Assembly: GCA_030647705.1 (NCBI GenBank)
Contig: JAUSJJ010000175.1
Coordinates: 1 to 18,427 of the forward strand
Direction of reading: 5' to 3'
DNA from: Dehalococcoidia bacterium
Lineage (GTDB): Bacteria; Chloroflexota; Dehalococcoidia; JAUSJJ01
Length of the DNA: 18,427 bases
The translations under genes and the position numbers were made by a program. The notes beneath the pieces are model-generated. The model worked only from the letters and a program-made list of their open reading frames with translations, was not told where the DNA came from and made no database searches. Below, one piece after another: positions 7,493-14,465 of the stretch. The number at the start of each line of letters is the position of its first letter. The stretch's first letter is position 1.

Positions 7493-8565
7493 ACTCCAAG
7501 TGGTTACTGGCCGCCACCCTTTCAATCCTACTCTTCGCCGTATCCTCGGCGGCTGTGCTGGCTCAAGAACCGCCGCCGCCGTACGCCGGAGTGAAGAACC
7601 CCTTCGCCTGGAACGATGCCGGTGTCCTGAGCGCCGGGAAGACTGTATACGAGCAGTTCTGTGGGAGTTGTCATGGCGCGACTGGCGCCGGCGTGTCTGC
7701 ATTTGACTTTAGCTCCGCCAGCTACTCCAAGCAGTTGGAGGCCAAGCCCGACTCCGTATTCTGGGCACTGTCTGAAGGGAGGATCACCAAGGGGATGCCT
7801 CCCTACAAATCGACTCTGTCCGAAGAAAAGAGATGGCAGGTAATCACCTACATCCACTCGCTTGGTGGCGCTCCGTCCACTCCAGGTCCGACACCTGCGG
7901 CTACTCCGCCCGTGGAAAACGGTTCCCTGACGTTGAGCGTTCCGCCGGCGGGGCAAACGGGTGATCCTGTGACGTTTACGGCCACGCTCAAAGACGGCCA
8001 GGGGAAACCCAGGACTGGCGAAAAAGTAAAGTTCCTTCTGTTGGAGGACTTCTTCGCCCGCGGTCTCGTAGAAGCCGGGGAGGCAACCACTGACGGGCAG
8101 GGCGTCGCTGCACTTGAATACATACCCCGCCGCCCTGGGGAGCCCGAAGTCGTCGCCTGGTTTGGGAAGTTGGAAACCCGATCCAGGATAGCCATCGCGG
8201 ACAGCGGAGATGTGTTCTATCACACAGAAGCCGGCATTCGAATGCCGGCTCCTGGGCCGGAGATATGGATCGGTCCCGAATCTGCATTTGACCTTGGCCC
8301 GCAGGGCAACGCTCCAAACACCGCTCTGCGTCTGCCCGGGGGTATGCTGTCGTGGCTCTGGCTGTTTGTGCTTGTCCTCATTGCGGTCTATGTCACCTAC
8401 ATAGTCACCCTGTACCAGGTCTTGCGCATTTCCACGGTCAAGGGAGCGGGGGCAACGAACGCATCGCTGGTACCTCGCATGGCCATACTGGCCATGATCG
8501 GCCTTGGGGTGATGGTGGTGCTAATGGTTATCACCGGGCCCTATTCACATTTCCACCTGGGCTAA
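7489..8565 (+). CDS. Membrane-anchored monoheme cytochrome c with an Ig-like domain
   Basis: This 358-residue protein has a cleavable-type signal peptide (hydrophobic 5-24, AVLAQE) and a class I cytochrome c domain. The heme motif is CGSCH (Cys58, Cys61, His62) and the likely axial Met is at 103 in KGMPPYK, with a closing helix RWQVITYIHSL. A Pro/Thr-rich linker (129-145) leads to a beta-rich segment (~146-235, LTLSVPPAGQTGDPVTFTATLKD) of carboxypeptidase-regulatory or Ig-like type. Two C-terminal spans (~286-308 and ~328-350) anchor it. It therefore faces the same side as the Tat-exported FeS protein and is a natural electron donor or acceptor for the NrfD complex. It is the last gene of the operon, which is followed by a palindrome-rich spacer. 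The domain combination is unusual, but each part is clear. Confidence 0.9.
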   Translation: MNSKWLLAATLSILLFAVSSAAVLAQEPPPPYAGVKNPFAWNDAGVLSAGKTVYEQFCGSCHGATGAGVSAFDFSSASYSKQLEAKPDSVFWALSEGRITKGMPPYKSTLSEEKRWQVITYIHSLGGAPSTPGPTPAATPPVENGSLTLSVPPAGQTGDPVTFTATLKDGQGKPRTGEKVKFLLLEDFFARGLVEAGEATTDGQGVAALEYIPRRPGEPEVVAWFGKLETRSRIAIADSGDVFYHTEAGIRMPAPGPEIWIGPESAFDLGPQGNAPNTALRLPGGMLSWLWLFVLVLIAVYVTYIVTLYQVLRISTVKGAGATNASLVPRMAILAMIGLGVMVVLMVITGPYSHFHLG

Positions 8566-8963
8566 TGATGACGGCCCGCAGTAGCGAGATTCCTGCGAGA
8601 TGTGAAATAAGGGCGACTCAGGGACAATCGCTGTCGGTTTCGCGGCATGCTTGTACCCGCCCAGGAATAGCGATGGAACCTGTAGGTCGGGTTTCCTAAC
8701 CCGACCGTCGCGGGCTGGCAGGTTGGGAAACCTGCCCTACGGGGGGCAATCGCTGTCAGTTTCGCGACACGCTATTCCCGCAGCGTGCTTTCCAATAAAC
8801 CCGAAGGGCAGGGTTCCACGGGCTTTGCCCGTGGGTGAATGCATAATCGCCCGAAGGGCGTCAAGCAAAAGCTTGAGTAACCGAGTGCCACGGGCTGTGC
8901 CCGTGGGTATCTACGGGCCATTGGATTTGGTGTCATGTACGTTATGTCTGGTAAAGGGCTGGG
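8566..8963. repeat. Spacer packed with GC-rich palindromes and direct repeats
   Basis: This 398-base region contains no convincing gene. It holds at least six perfect stem-loops: 8685-8706 (GGTCGGGTT/AACCCGACC), 8717-8736 (GGCAGGTT/AACCTGCC), 8816-8834 (CCACGGGC/GCCCGTGG), 8848-8860 (CGCCC/GGGCG), 8861-8876 (TCAAGC/GCTTGA) and 8888-8906 (CCACGGGC/GCCCGTGG again). The first two are enclosed by GTAGG (8682-8686) and CCTAC (8736-8740). A direct repeat of about 35 bases beginning CAATCGCTGTC occurs at 8625-8660 and, diverged, at 8747-8781. The array looks like REP/MITE-type debris and could also terminate the cytochrome operon. Confidence 0.75.
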
Positions 8964-11774
8964 ATGCGGTTTCGAATGAATTTGACTGGCAAGATGGTGC
9001 TGCGGGTTGTCTTGGGGCTTCTGGTGGTGTCTGCCTCCTTCGGCTTCATCAGCATGTGGGCTCTCAGGCAGAGCACAGAGCGAACGCTCCAGGAGCGGCT
9101 CCTGCTGGCCAGGGTGGCCGCGGAGTCCATCGATCACTACAACAGGGGCGTGATGCGGCAGTTGGCGGATATCGCCACTTCGAGCTCAATCTACCTCGAG
9201 GACGGCAATCTGGAACAGGCCAGGGCCATCCTGAAGAGCGCCCAGTCCCGATTGTTTGCCCATGACCTGTTCCTCCTGGACGGACAGGCCAAGGTGGTTG
9301 CCATAGAGCCGGGCAATGTGAAGGCCATGGGAACCAGCCTTTTTGGGGACGCATACGTACAGAGCGCCTATCTTTCCCGCCAGCCCCGCATCTCCGGCAT
9401 CCTGCCCTCCCTGTTCGATGGCGTTCCGGTCGTAATGTACCTTCTGCCCATCGTCAAGCCGGACAACTCAGTCTTGGGCGCCGTCGGGGCCACGGTCGAT
9501 CTCACTCAGAACACGATCTCCGGTTTCATCGAGCCGATCAAGCTGGGCAACACCGGCTACGCGCAGGTGGTCGATGGCAAGGGGGAGCTGTTGGCTTCCA
9601 CCCAACCCGCCCAGGTGTTCGGGAAGAGCGACCATGGCGATCGCTTTATCATGCTGATCCAGGACAAGACCGCTGTAGTCCGTACCTGCCACAGTTGCCA
9701 TCAGGAGAACGGCGCGGCTGAGAAACGTAAGGATGTTCTGGCCTTTGCGCCTCTCATGACTGCCTCGTGGGGCATAGCTGTGCGTCAGTCGGAAGAGGAG
9801 GCATTGGGGCCGACTCAACGGTTGGGATGGGAGACGCTGGCAGTAGGACTGGTGTCACTGGTCTTTGCCTCCGGGCTCACTGTGGTCTTCATCGGCAGGT
9901 TGCTCAATCCCGTCCGCATGCTGACCGAGAGTGCACAGAGGATCGCTGCCGGCGACTTGACAGGTCGCATCGAGGCCAAAGGCGAGGGCGAGATATCGAT
10001 TTTGGGCAGGACCTTTGAAGGCATGAGGGCGAGGTTGGAGGCCTCCCGCAAGGAGATCGAGCTCAGGACTGCTGACATCGAGCGTCGCAATCTGGAGCTC
10101 TCCGCTCTCAACTCCATTGCCGTGTCAGTAAGCAGGTCGTTGAATCTTGAGGAAAGCCTGGGCGCTACGCTGGACAAGGTACTCGCCGTTCTTGGGGGGC
10201 AAGGTGGCGGTATCTTCATAGTGGAGGACGAGGGCCAGCCCATGGTGGTGAAGGCGCAGAGAGGACTCTCGCCTTCCGTAATGAAGTTCTTAGCCGGAAC
10301 GCGAGAAAAGGGCGTATCGGCGCAGATCTCGGAATCGCGGCTTCCCGATAGTATTGTGAACGGCAAGCCCCTGACTCTGCTCACGCTTCCTCTGCTGTCC
10401 AAAGGAAAGATTCAGGGAGTCCTGGTTGTTCTGCTGCCCGAGAATCGCGGCCCGGAAGCGAGCGAGTTGGACCTGCTCCGAGCCATTGGCCACCAGATCG
10501 GGGTGGCGGTGGACAATGCCAAGCTGTTTCAAGAGGAACAGCGCCGCGAGTGCGAGGCTGAGGCACTGTACAAGGTGGGCGTGGAGATATCGTCGCTGCT
10601 TGACGTGGACAAGGTACTTAACTCGGTGGTGGAAAAGTCTCGGCAGTTGCTGGGCGCCGACGTGGCGCTGCTGAGTCTGCTCGACCAGAGCGGCGAGGGC
10701 ATTTACATCAGGGCAACCGCCGGCGCCAGGGTAGAGGCCTTCAGCAAGGTTATGCTCAGAGTAGGACAGGGTTTCACCGGCAAAGTGGTGGAACTGGGGC
10801 AGCCGGTGCTGTTGGAAGACTACCTCGATGACCCGACTATCTCTCATGAGGAGTCGGTAGACTCTCTGGTGAAAGGCCAGGGATTGAGGTCTCACCTGGG
10901 AGTTCCGTTGAAAATAGGAGACAAGGTCCTCGGCGCTCTCACAGTTGCCCGCCGGCGTGTCGAGAGATTCAGGGACAGGGAGACAGACCTGTTGTCCCGT
11001 TTGGCCAATCAGGCGGCTTTGGCTATCGACAACGCGCGCCTGTATGAGGAAGTGCAGCGCAAGGAAGAGATCCGGGGCCAGTTGCTGGAGCGGGTGATAT
11101 CGGTACAAGAGGATGAGCGCAGGCGCATTGCCCGCGAGCTGCATGACGATTCAGCGCAGACTCTTACCGCCCTTACTATGCAGTTGGAGTCCATAGAGAG
11201 CAGCCTTCCTTCCGGGATGACGGAGGTGAAGCGGAAACTGGCCAAGCAAAGGGCGCTGACTGTGCAAGCGCTGGAGGATATCAGGAGGCTCATGGCAGAC
11301 CTGCGGCCCACAGCGCTGGATGACCTGGGGCTGCTTCCTGCTATTCGGTGGTATGCGTCTGAGCGCCTTCAGGAAAAGGGAGTGAAGGTCATCGTGGATT
11401 CCCCGGGGGCGAAGTCGCGGCTGCCGACGCGGCTGGAGACAGCCCTGTTCCGGGTGGTACAGGAAGCGGTCAACAACATTGCCAAACATGCTAAGTGTTC
11501 AAACGCCCGGATTACACTGAGGATGGACGAGTCCATGGTGAGGCTGACGGTCGAAGACGACGGGAAGGGTTTCGATGTCCAGGGGGTGCTTGGCTCGCGT
11601 GGGGCCAAAGCCGGCGTTGGGCTTCTGGGAATGAGGGAGAGGGTGCTGCTTTTCGGAGGAACGATTAACATCAAGTCTGCGCCTGGGGAAGGCTGCAAGA
11701 TCATTGTCGAGGTGCCCCTGAGAAAGGAGGAGCCTGGTGGAAAAGACCGGAAAGATCAAGTTATTGGTGGTTGA
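8964..11774 (+). CDS. Heme-c-motif sensor histidine kinase: extracytoplasmic sensor, HAMP, two GAF, HisKA_3, HATPase
   Basis: This 936-residue membrane kinase has a first span at ~11-33 and an extracytoplasmic sensor of ~255 residues with a Cache-like pattern (TGYAQVVDGKGELLAS at 197-212). The sensor contains a c-type heme motif CHSCH at 242-246. A second span lies at ~290-312, followed by HAMP (~312-362), GAF domains at ~390-520 and ~540-690, and a NarL-type transmitter. The phosphorylated His727 lies in ERRRIARELHDD, and HATPase_c (~823-919) carries NNIAKH and DDGKGF. ATG 8964 is preferred because AAAGGG lies 5 bases upstream; ATG 8976 is the alternative. The regulator gene overlaps its end by 38 bases. 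Sensor and heme motif are closely shared with the kinase at 14466. Heme attachment is predicted from the motif and its exported location, not shown. Confidence 0.92.
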   Translation: MRFRMNLTGKMVLRVVLGLLVVSASFGFISMWALRQSTERTLQERLLLARVAAESIDHYNRGVMRQLADIATSSSIYLEDGNLEQARAILKSAQSRLFAHDLFLLDGQAKVVAIEPGNVKAMGTSLFGDAYVQSAYLSRQPRISGILPSLFDGVPVVMYLLPIVKPDNSVLGAVGATVDLTQNTISGFIEPIKLGNTGYAQVVDGKGELLASTQPAQVFGKSDHGDRFIMLIQDKTAVVRTCHSCHQENGAAEKRKDVLAFAPLMTASWGIAVRQSEEEALGPTQRLGWETLAVGLVSLVFASGLTVVFIGRLLNPVRMLTESAQRIAAGDLTGRIEAKGEGEISILGRTFEGMRARLEASRKEIELRTADIERRNLELSALNSIAVSVSRSLNLEESLGATLDKVLAVLGGQGGGIFIVEDEGQPMVVKAQRGLSPSVMKFLAGTREKGVSAQISESRLPDSIVNGKPLTLLTLPLLSKGKIQGVLVVLLPENRGPEASELDLLRAIGHQIGVAVDNAKLFQEEQRRECEAEALYKVGVEISSLLDVDKVLNSVVEKSRQLLGADVALLSLLDQSGEGIYIRATAGARVEAFSKVMLRVGQGFTGKVVELGQPVLLEDYLDDPTISHEESVDSLVKGQGLRSHLGVPLKIGDKVLGALTVARRRVERFRDRETDLLSRLANQAALAIDNARLYEEVQRKEEIRGQLLERVISVQEDERRRIARELHDDSAQTLTALTMQLESIESSLPSGMTEVKRKLAKQRALTVQALEDIRRLMADLRPTALDDLGLLPAIRWYASERLQEKGVKVIVDSPGAKSRLPTRLETALFRVVQEAVNNIAKHAKCSNARITLRMDESMVRLTVEDDGKGFDVQGVLGSRGAKAGVGLLGMRERVLLFGGTINIKSAPGEGCKIIVEVPLRKEEPGGKDRKDQVIGG
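9687..9701 (+). other. c-type heme attachment motif (CHSCH) in the sensor of the first kinase
   Basis: The codons encode Cys-His-Ser-Cys-His (residues 242-246), a canonical CxxCH site, on the extracytoplasmic side about 45 residues before the second membrane span. The surrounding pattern (KSDH..RF, then DVLAF....WG.A.RQSE.EAL) is repeated in the second kinase, so the motif is conserved and not a chance occurrence. Confidence 0.75.
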
Positions 11775-12405
11775 CGATCATACGATTATTCGGGAAGGAA
11801 TTACGCTGCTCCTGAAGGCCCATGATGACATCGAGGTGCTGGGAGAAGCGGTCGACGGGGCTGAGGCGGTTGAGAAGGTGCGCCAGCTTCATCCTGATAT
11901 CGTGCTCATGGACTTGAGCATGCCCAAGATGAGCGGTTTTGAAGCCACCCAGCAGATCAAGAAGGAGTTTCCGGAGGTCCAGGTGTTGGCATTGACGGTG
12001 CACGGGAATCCGGAGTACTTCTTCCGCATACTGTCGGCTGGCGCTTCCGGCTACGTGGTGAAGGGCGCCTCAAGCGGGGAGCTGGTTGCAGCATTGAGGG
12101 CAGTGTACCACGGTGGGACCTATCTGCATCCTTCGCTGGCCGGAAAACTGGTGGACGGTTACTTGCAGGGCGTCAAGAGTGGTGGCGATGGAGCCAGCTA
12201 TGATGGGCTCACCGGAAGGGAGCGGGAAGTGCTCAGGCACATCGGGCAGGGATGGACCAACCAAGAGATAGCTGATGCCCTTTGCCTCAGTCCCAACACG
12301 GTGCAGACCCACCGTTCCAGGATCATGGACAAGCTGGGCCTGCACAGCCGCGCCCAGTTGATCAAGTATGCACTGAGCAAGGGCCTGATAGATATAACCG
12401 AGTGA
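11737..12405 (+). CDS. NarL/FixJ-family (LuxR-type) response regulator
   Basis: This 222-residue regulator has an N-terminal receiver domain with acidic pair Asp13/Asp14 (VVDDH), phosphoacceptor Asp59 (VLMDLSMP), Thr87 and Lys109. Its C-terminal GerE/LuxR helix-turn-helix spans ~158-215 (LTGREREVLRHIGQG, NQEIADALCLSPNTVQTH). The GTG start at 11737 is supported by AAAGGAGG 6-7 bases upstream. It overlaps the kinase gene by 38 bases in another frame, so the two are translationally coupled and are a cognate pair, consistent with the HisKA_3 type of the kinase. Its targets are unknown; the respiratory operon upstream is a reasonable candidate. Confidence 0.95.
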   Translation: MEKTGKIKLLVVDDHTIIREGITLLLKAHDDIEVLGEAVDGAEAVEKVRQLHPDIVLMDLSMPKMSGFEATQQIKKEFPEVQVLALTVHGNPEYFFRILSAGASGYVVKGASSGELVAALRAVYHGGTYLHPSLAGKLVDGYLQGVKSGGDGASYDGLTGREREVLRHIGQGWTNQEIADALCLSPNTVQTHRSRIMDKLGLHSRAQLIKYALSKGLIDITE

Positions 12406-12425
12406 CGGGAATGTGTAGTCATGTC

Positions 12426-12515
12426 ATGCTAACATACTAGGGCAATATAGTCTGTTTGCGTTAGGTCTAACCGGCTATTTGCTTGATGGCAACATTGGGA
12501 CGCGATGTTAACATA
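12426..12515 (+). promoter_or_regulatory. Repeated ATGYTAACATA motif before the small membrane protein gene
   Basis: The 11-base motif occurs at 12426-12436 and 12505-12515 with one C/T difference, 79 bases apart. It contains TGNTAACAT, which also resembles an extended -10 element. The core TAACATA recurs at 14399-14405 before the second kinase. An operator or promoter role is inferred only from this recurrence in non-coding DNA. Confidence 0.3.
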
Positions 12516-12534
12516 GTGAAAAGGGGGTGTTGAC

Positions 12535-12699
12535 ATGGCTACTAATGTTAATGCGTCCACATCGGTCCCGAATTTGGAGCTTCCTCGAGCGGGCGAAAAA
12601 GTACAATCGGTAGGCTGGGAGACCATCGCGCTAGTTGTGGGGATTGTGATGGTCAGCGTCGCTTTGCTCTATCTGCCCTACGTTTTCAGCGCCTATTAG
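12535..12699 (+). CDS. Small single-span membrane protein (54 residues), unknown function
   Basis: An ATG at 12535 is preceded by AAGGGGG (12521-12527) with a 7-base gap and is followed by 54 codons to TAG at 12697. The first ~28 residues are polar (MATNVNASTSVPNLELPRAG...). They are followed by a Trp and a clear hydrophobic segment (WETIALVVGIVMVSVALLYL, ~29-48), ending YVFSAY. The topology suggests one membrane span with a short C-terminal tail. I do not recognise a family. It lies 129 bases after the NarL-type regulator, with repeated motifs between, and is followed by a hairpin and T tract. This makes it a plausible stand-alone gene, possibly a small partner or target of the sensor system. 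Confidence 0.65.
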   Translation: MATNVNASTSVPNLELPRAGEKVQSVGWETIALVVGIVMVSVALLYLPYVFSAY

Positions 12700-12713
12700 C
12701 CCAGCTTCCTCTT

Positions 12714-12739
12714 CCACCGCGATCGCCGGTGGTCCTTTT
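12714..12739 (+). terminator. Possible intrinsic terminator after the small membrane protein gene
   Basis: A 6-base-pair stem CCACCG (12714-12719) and CGGTGG (12727-12732) with a 7-base loop is followed by TCCTTTT. It begins 15 bases after the stop codon at 12699. The stem is short but GC-rich. Confidence 0.4.
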
Positions 12740-12992
12740 GCAGGCTGGCTATCTCGCTGGTGGGGCGGTGGTGCTTGCTGTGCCCTTTGGTGCGGCCTGG
12801 TTCTTTGTTGCCCCTTTGCTTTCCTCGTTTTCCGTTGGAATTCCCGTATTGTTGCCTCTCCCCGATACAACGCGTCCTCGACGCGCCACGCTTCAGGTTG
12901 ACTCTCGTCTTCTGAGCGCTGACTGAAAAACGGCAAGGACATTAGTCAGGCCTGGTTTCAGTCTTAATCCGCTCGCGGGCGGCATGCTCCCT

Positions 12993-13163
12993 GGCTGGCG
13001 TGATCCGTGGATTCCCACCCACGGCTGAAGCCGTGGGCATGGCGTTGCAGTATCTATGCCCCAGGCTTCAGCCTGGGGTGCAGAAAAGACCTCTGGTGTG
13101 AAGGCCATCCGATTATGAAACATCTTTGAGCTGCGCAAAGAATCCACGGATTACGGGGCTGGC
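12993..13163. mobile_element. MITE-like palindromic element with terminal inverted repeats
   Basis: Imperfect 16-base terminal inverted repeats (15 of 16 match) lie at 12999-13014 (CGTGATCCGTGGATTC) and 13140-13155. Inside are two perfect palindromes: 13018-13037 (CCCACGGCT/AGCCGTGGG) and 13059-13078 (CCCCAGGC/GCCTGGGG). A 7-base direct repeat GGCTGGC flanks the element at 12993-12999 and 13157-13163 and could be a target-site duplication. There is no transposase, so it would be non-autonomous. The rest of the 12700-13294 spacer contains short open frames on both strands that lack binding sites and recognisable protein character; I see no gene in it. Confidence 0.55.
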
Positions 13164-13294
13164 CGACGTCTTGACATCGGGCCTCAGATGATTATGATTG
13201 CGGGGTAGAGCATCGGCGGGAGACGGCCTTCAGACTGATCCATGCTCCCTCGTGTGTCCCCGTGATGCCTAATGTTTAGAAGAAGGAGCGTGCC

Positions 13295-14296
13295 ATGACC
13301 ATCGGCTGGGGAATGATCGGCACCGGCAGGGTGCACAAGTGGGTAGCACCGGCGATACAGAAGGCGAAGGATACCAGGCTGGTAGCAGTGCTCAGCAGGG
13401 ACAAGCAGAGGGCGGCCGCCTTCGCCAGGGAGTTCGGCATCGAGCGGGCGTACACCTCTCTGGACGATCTGTTGCGCGATCCGGATATCAACGCGGTCTA
13501 CGTGGGCAGCCCCAACGGGCTGCATGCCTCTCAGACGATCCAGGCCGCTTCCGCCGGAAAACACGTGTTGTGTGAGAAGCCGATGGCGCCTACCGTTGCA
13601 GAATGCCGTTCCATGATCGACGCGTGCCGTAAGCACGGCGTCAGACTGGGGCTGGGCCTGCAGTATCGCCAGCACCCGGCCCACCGCAAGGCCCGCGAGA
13701 TTGTGGCCGCGGGGGAGCTTGGCCGGCTGGAATACGCCAATGCCCAGGTGGAGATCCCGCCGCTGTGGACCCCCGGCTGGTACTTCGAGCCGGGCATGGC
13801 CGGCGGCGGCGCCATGTACCTGGTCGGCGTGCACCGCATCGACCTGCTGCGTTTCATGTTGGGGCGGGAGGTGGTCGAGGTGGGCGCGTTCATCGGCGAG
13901 CAGCCTCCGGAGCGGCCTTTCGAGGACTTTGTGCTGGGCATGCTAAGATTTGATGACGGCGCTTTCGGATCGATGCACTTCAGCCTCAATATCCCGCATG
14001 GCGCAAATACCCTGGAGATGCACGGAAACAAAGGCTCGTTGTATTGCATCGACACCACCAGCCTCTGGTGGGGCGGCTCAGGGGGCGAGTTGCTGCTCAA
14101 GCGTGACGGAGGAACCATCAGGTATCAGTTCGACAAGACCGACGTCTATCTGGACGAGATCGAGGACTTCAACAGGAGCGTGCTTGGCACAGGTGAGCCG
14201 CTGGCTACCGGGACCGATGGCCTTCGTGCCGCCGAAGTCTCTCTGGCGCTGTTCGAGGCGGGGCGGAAGAGGGGGACAGTGAAAGTGGGAGAGTGA
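13295..14296 (+). CDS. Gfo/Idh/MocA-family NAD(P)-dependent oxidoreductase
   Basis: This 333-residue protein has the N-terminal Rossmann fold with GMIGTGRVH (6-14) and the family-typical EKP motif (94-96, VLCEKPMA), whose Lys is a catalytic residue. The C-terminal alpha/beta domain has GGGAMYLVGVHRIDLLRFMLG (170-190), giving His180 and Asp183. In many relatives the pattern is GGGxLxDxGxHxxD; here the first Asp is replaced by Val. The family oxidises or reduces sugars, inositols and related polyols; the substrate cannot be read from the sequence. The ATG is preceded by AGAAGGAG. It is a single gene in its orientation block, lying between a MITE-like element and the second kinase, and appears unrelated to the sensors. 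Confidence 0.93.
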   Translation: MTIGWGMIGTGRVHKWVAPAIQKAKDTRLVAVLSRDKQRAAAFAREFGIERAYTSLDDLLRDPDINAVYVGSPNGLHASQTIQAASAGKHVLCEKPMAPTVAECRSMIDACRKHGVRLGLGLQYRQHPAHRKAREIVAAGELGRLEYANAQVEIPPLWTPGWYFEPGMAGGGAMYLVGVHRIDLLRFMLGREVVEVGAFIGEQPPERPFEDFVLGMLRFDDGAFGSMHFSLNIPHGANTLEMHGNKGSLYCIDTTSLWWGGSGGELLLKRDGGTIRYQFDKTDVYLDEIEDFNRSVLGTGEPLATGTDGLRAAEVSLALFEAGRKRGTVKVGE

Positions 14297-14303
14297 AGAC
14301 GAG

Positions 14304-14343
14304 CGGGCAAAGCCCGTGGACTCCGCGTGAAGCTTTGCCGCGG
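14304..14343. repeat. Short palindromic repeats after the Gfo/Idh gene
   Basis: CGGGC-AAA-GCCCG (14304-14316) and CCGCG/CGCGG (14323-14327 with 14339-14343) lie just behind the stop codon at 14296. The first is related in sequence to the CCACGGGC/GCCCGTGG hairpins at 8816-8906. It may also act as a weak terminator, although no U tract follows. Confidence 0.45.
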
Positions 14344-14355
14344 CTCCCTTCTCTG

Positions 14356-14454
14356 CCCCGAAAGCTTGCGTTGCACTATTCCGCTAATTATGTCATCATA
14401 ACATATACCATTTGTTGTAGTTTCCTGTGTAGAGTAAGCTACTCGCTTTCGGGG
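14356..14454 (+). promoter_or_regulatory. Leader of the second kinase with inverted repeats reaching the ribosome binding site
   Basis: A perfect 10-base inverted repeat joins CCCCGAAAGC (14356-14365) to GCTTTCGGGG (14445-14454). The right arm overlaps the GGGGAGG ribosome binding site (14451-14457). Between them lie a perfect TTATG-TCAT-CATAA palindrome (14388-14401), the TAACATA heptamer (14399-14405) and a small hairpin GAGTA/TACTC (14432-14444). Which of these are functional is unknown; I could not place a confident -35/-10 pair. Confidence 0.35.
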
Positions 14455-14465
14455 AGGCGTCGCCG

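Noticed and set aside
8566..8963. CRISPR array
   Set aside because: Repeats are palindromic and irregularly spaced, with only two diverged copies of the longest unit and no regular unique spacers.
10290..11144. Long minus-strand open frame (284 codons) inside the first kinase gene
   Set aside because: The plus strand encodes unambiguous GAF and HisKA_3 domains; the minus frame is His/Gln-rich shadow sequence without a binding site.
12631..12942. Short open frames on both strands in the spacer after the small membrane protein
   Set aside because: The minus frame is low-complexity (Gln/Pro/His-rich) and overlaps the small gene; the plus frame starts at GTG within a terminator-like stem without a binding site. 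Neither shows family motifs.
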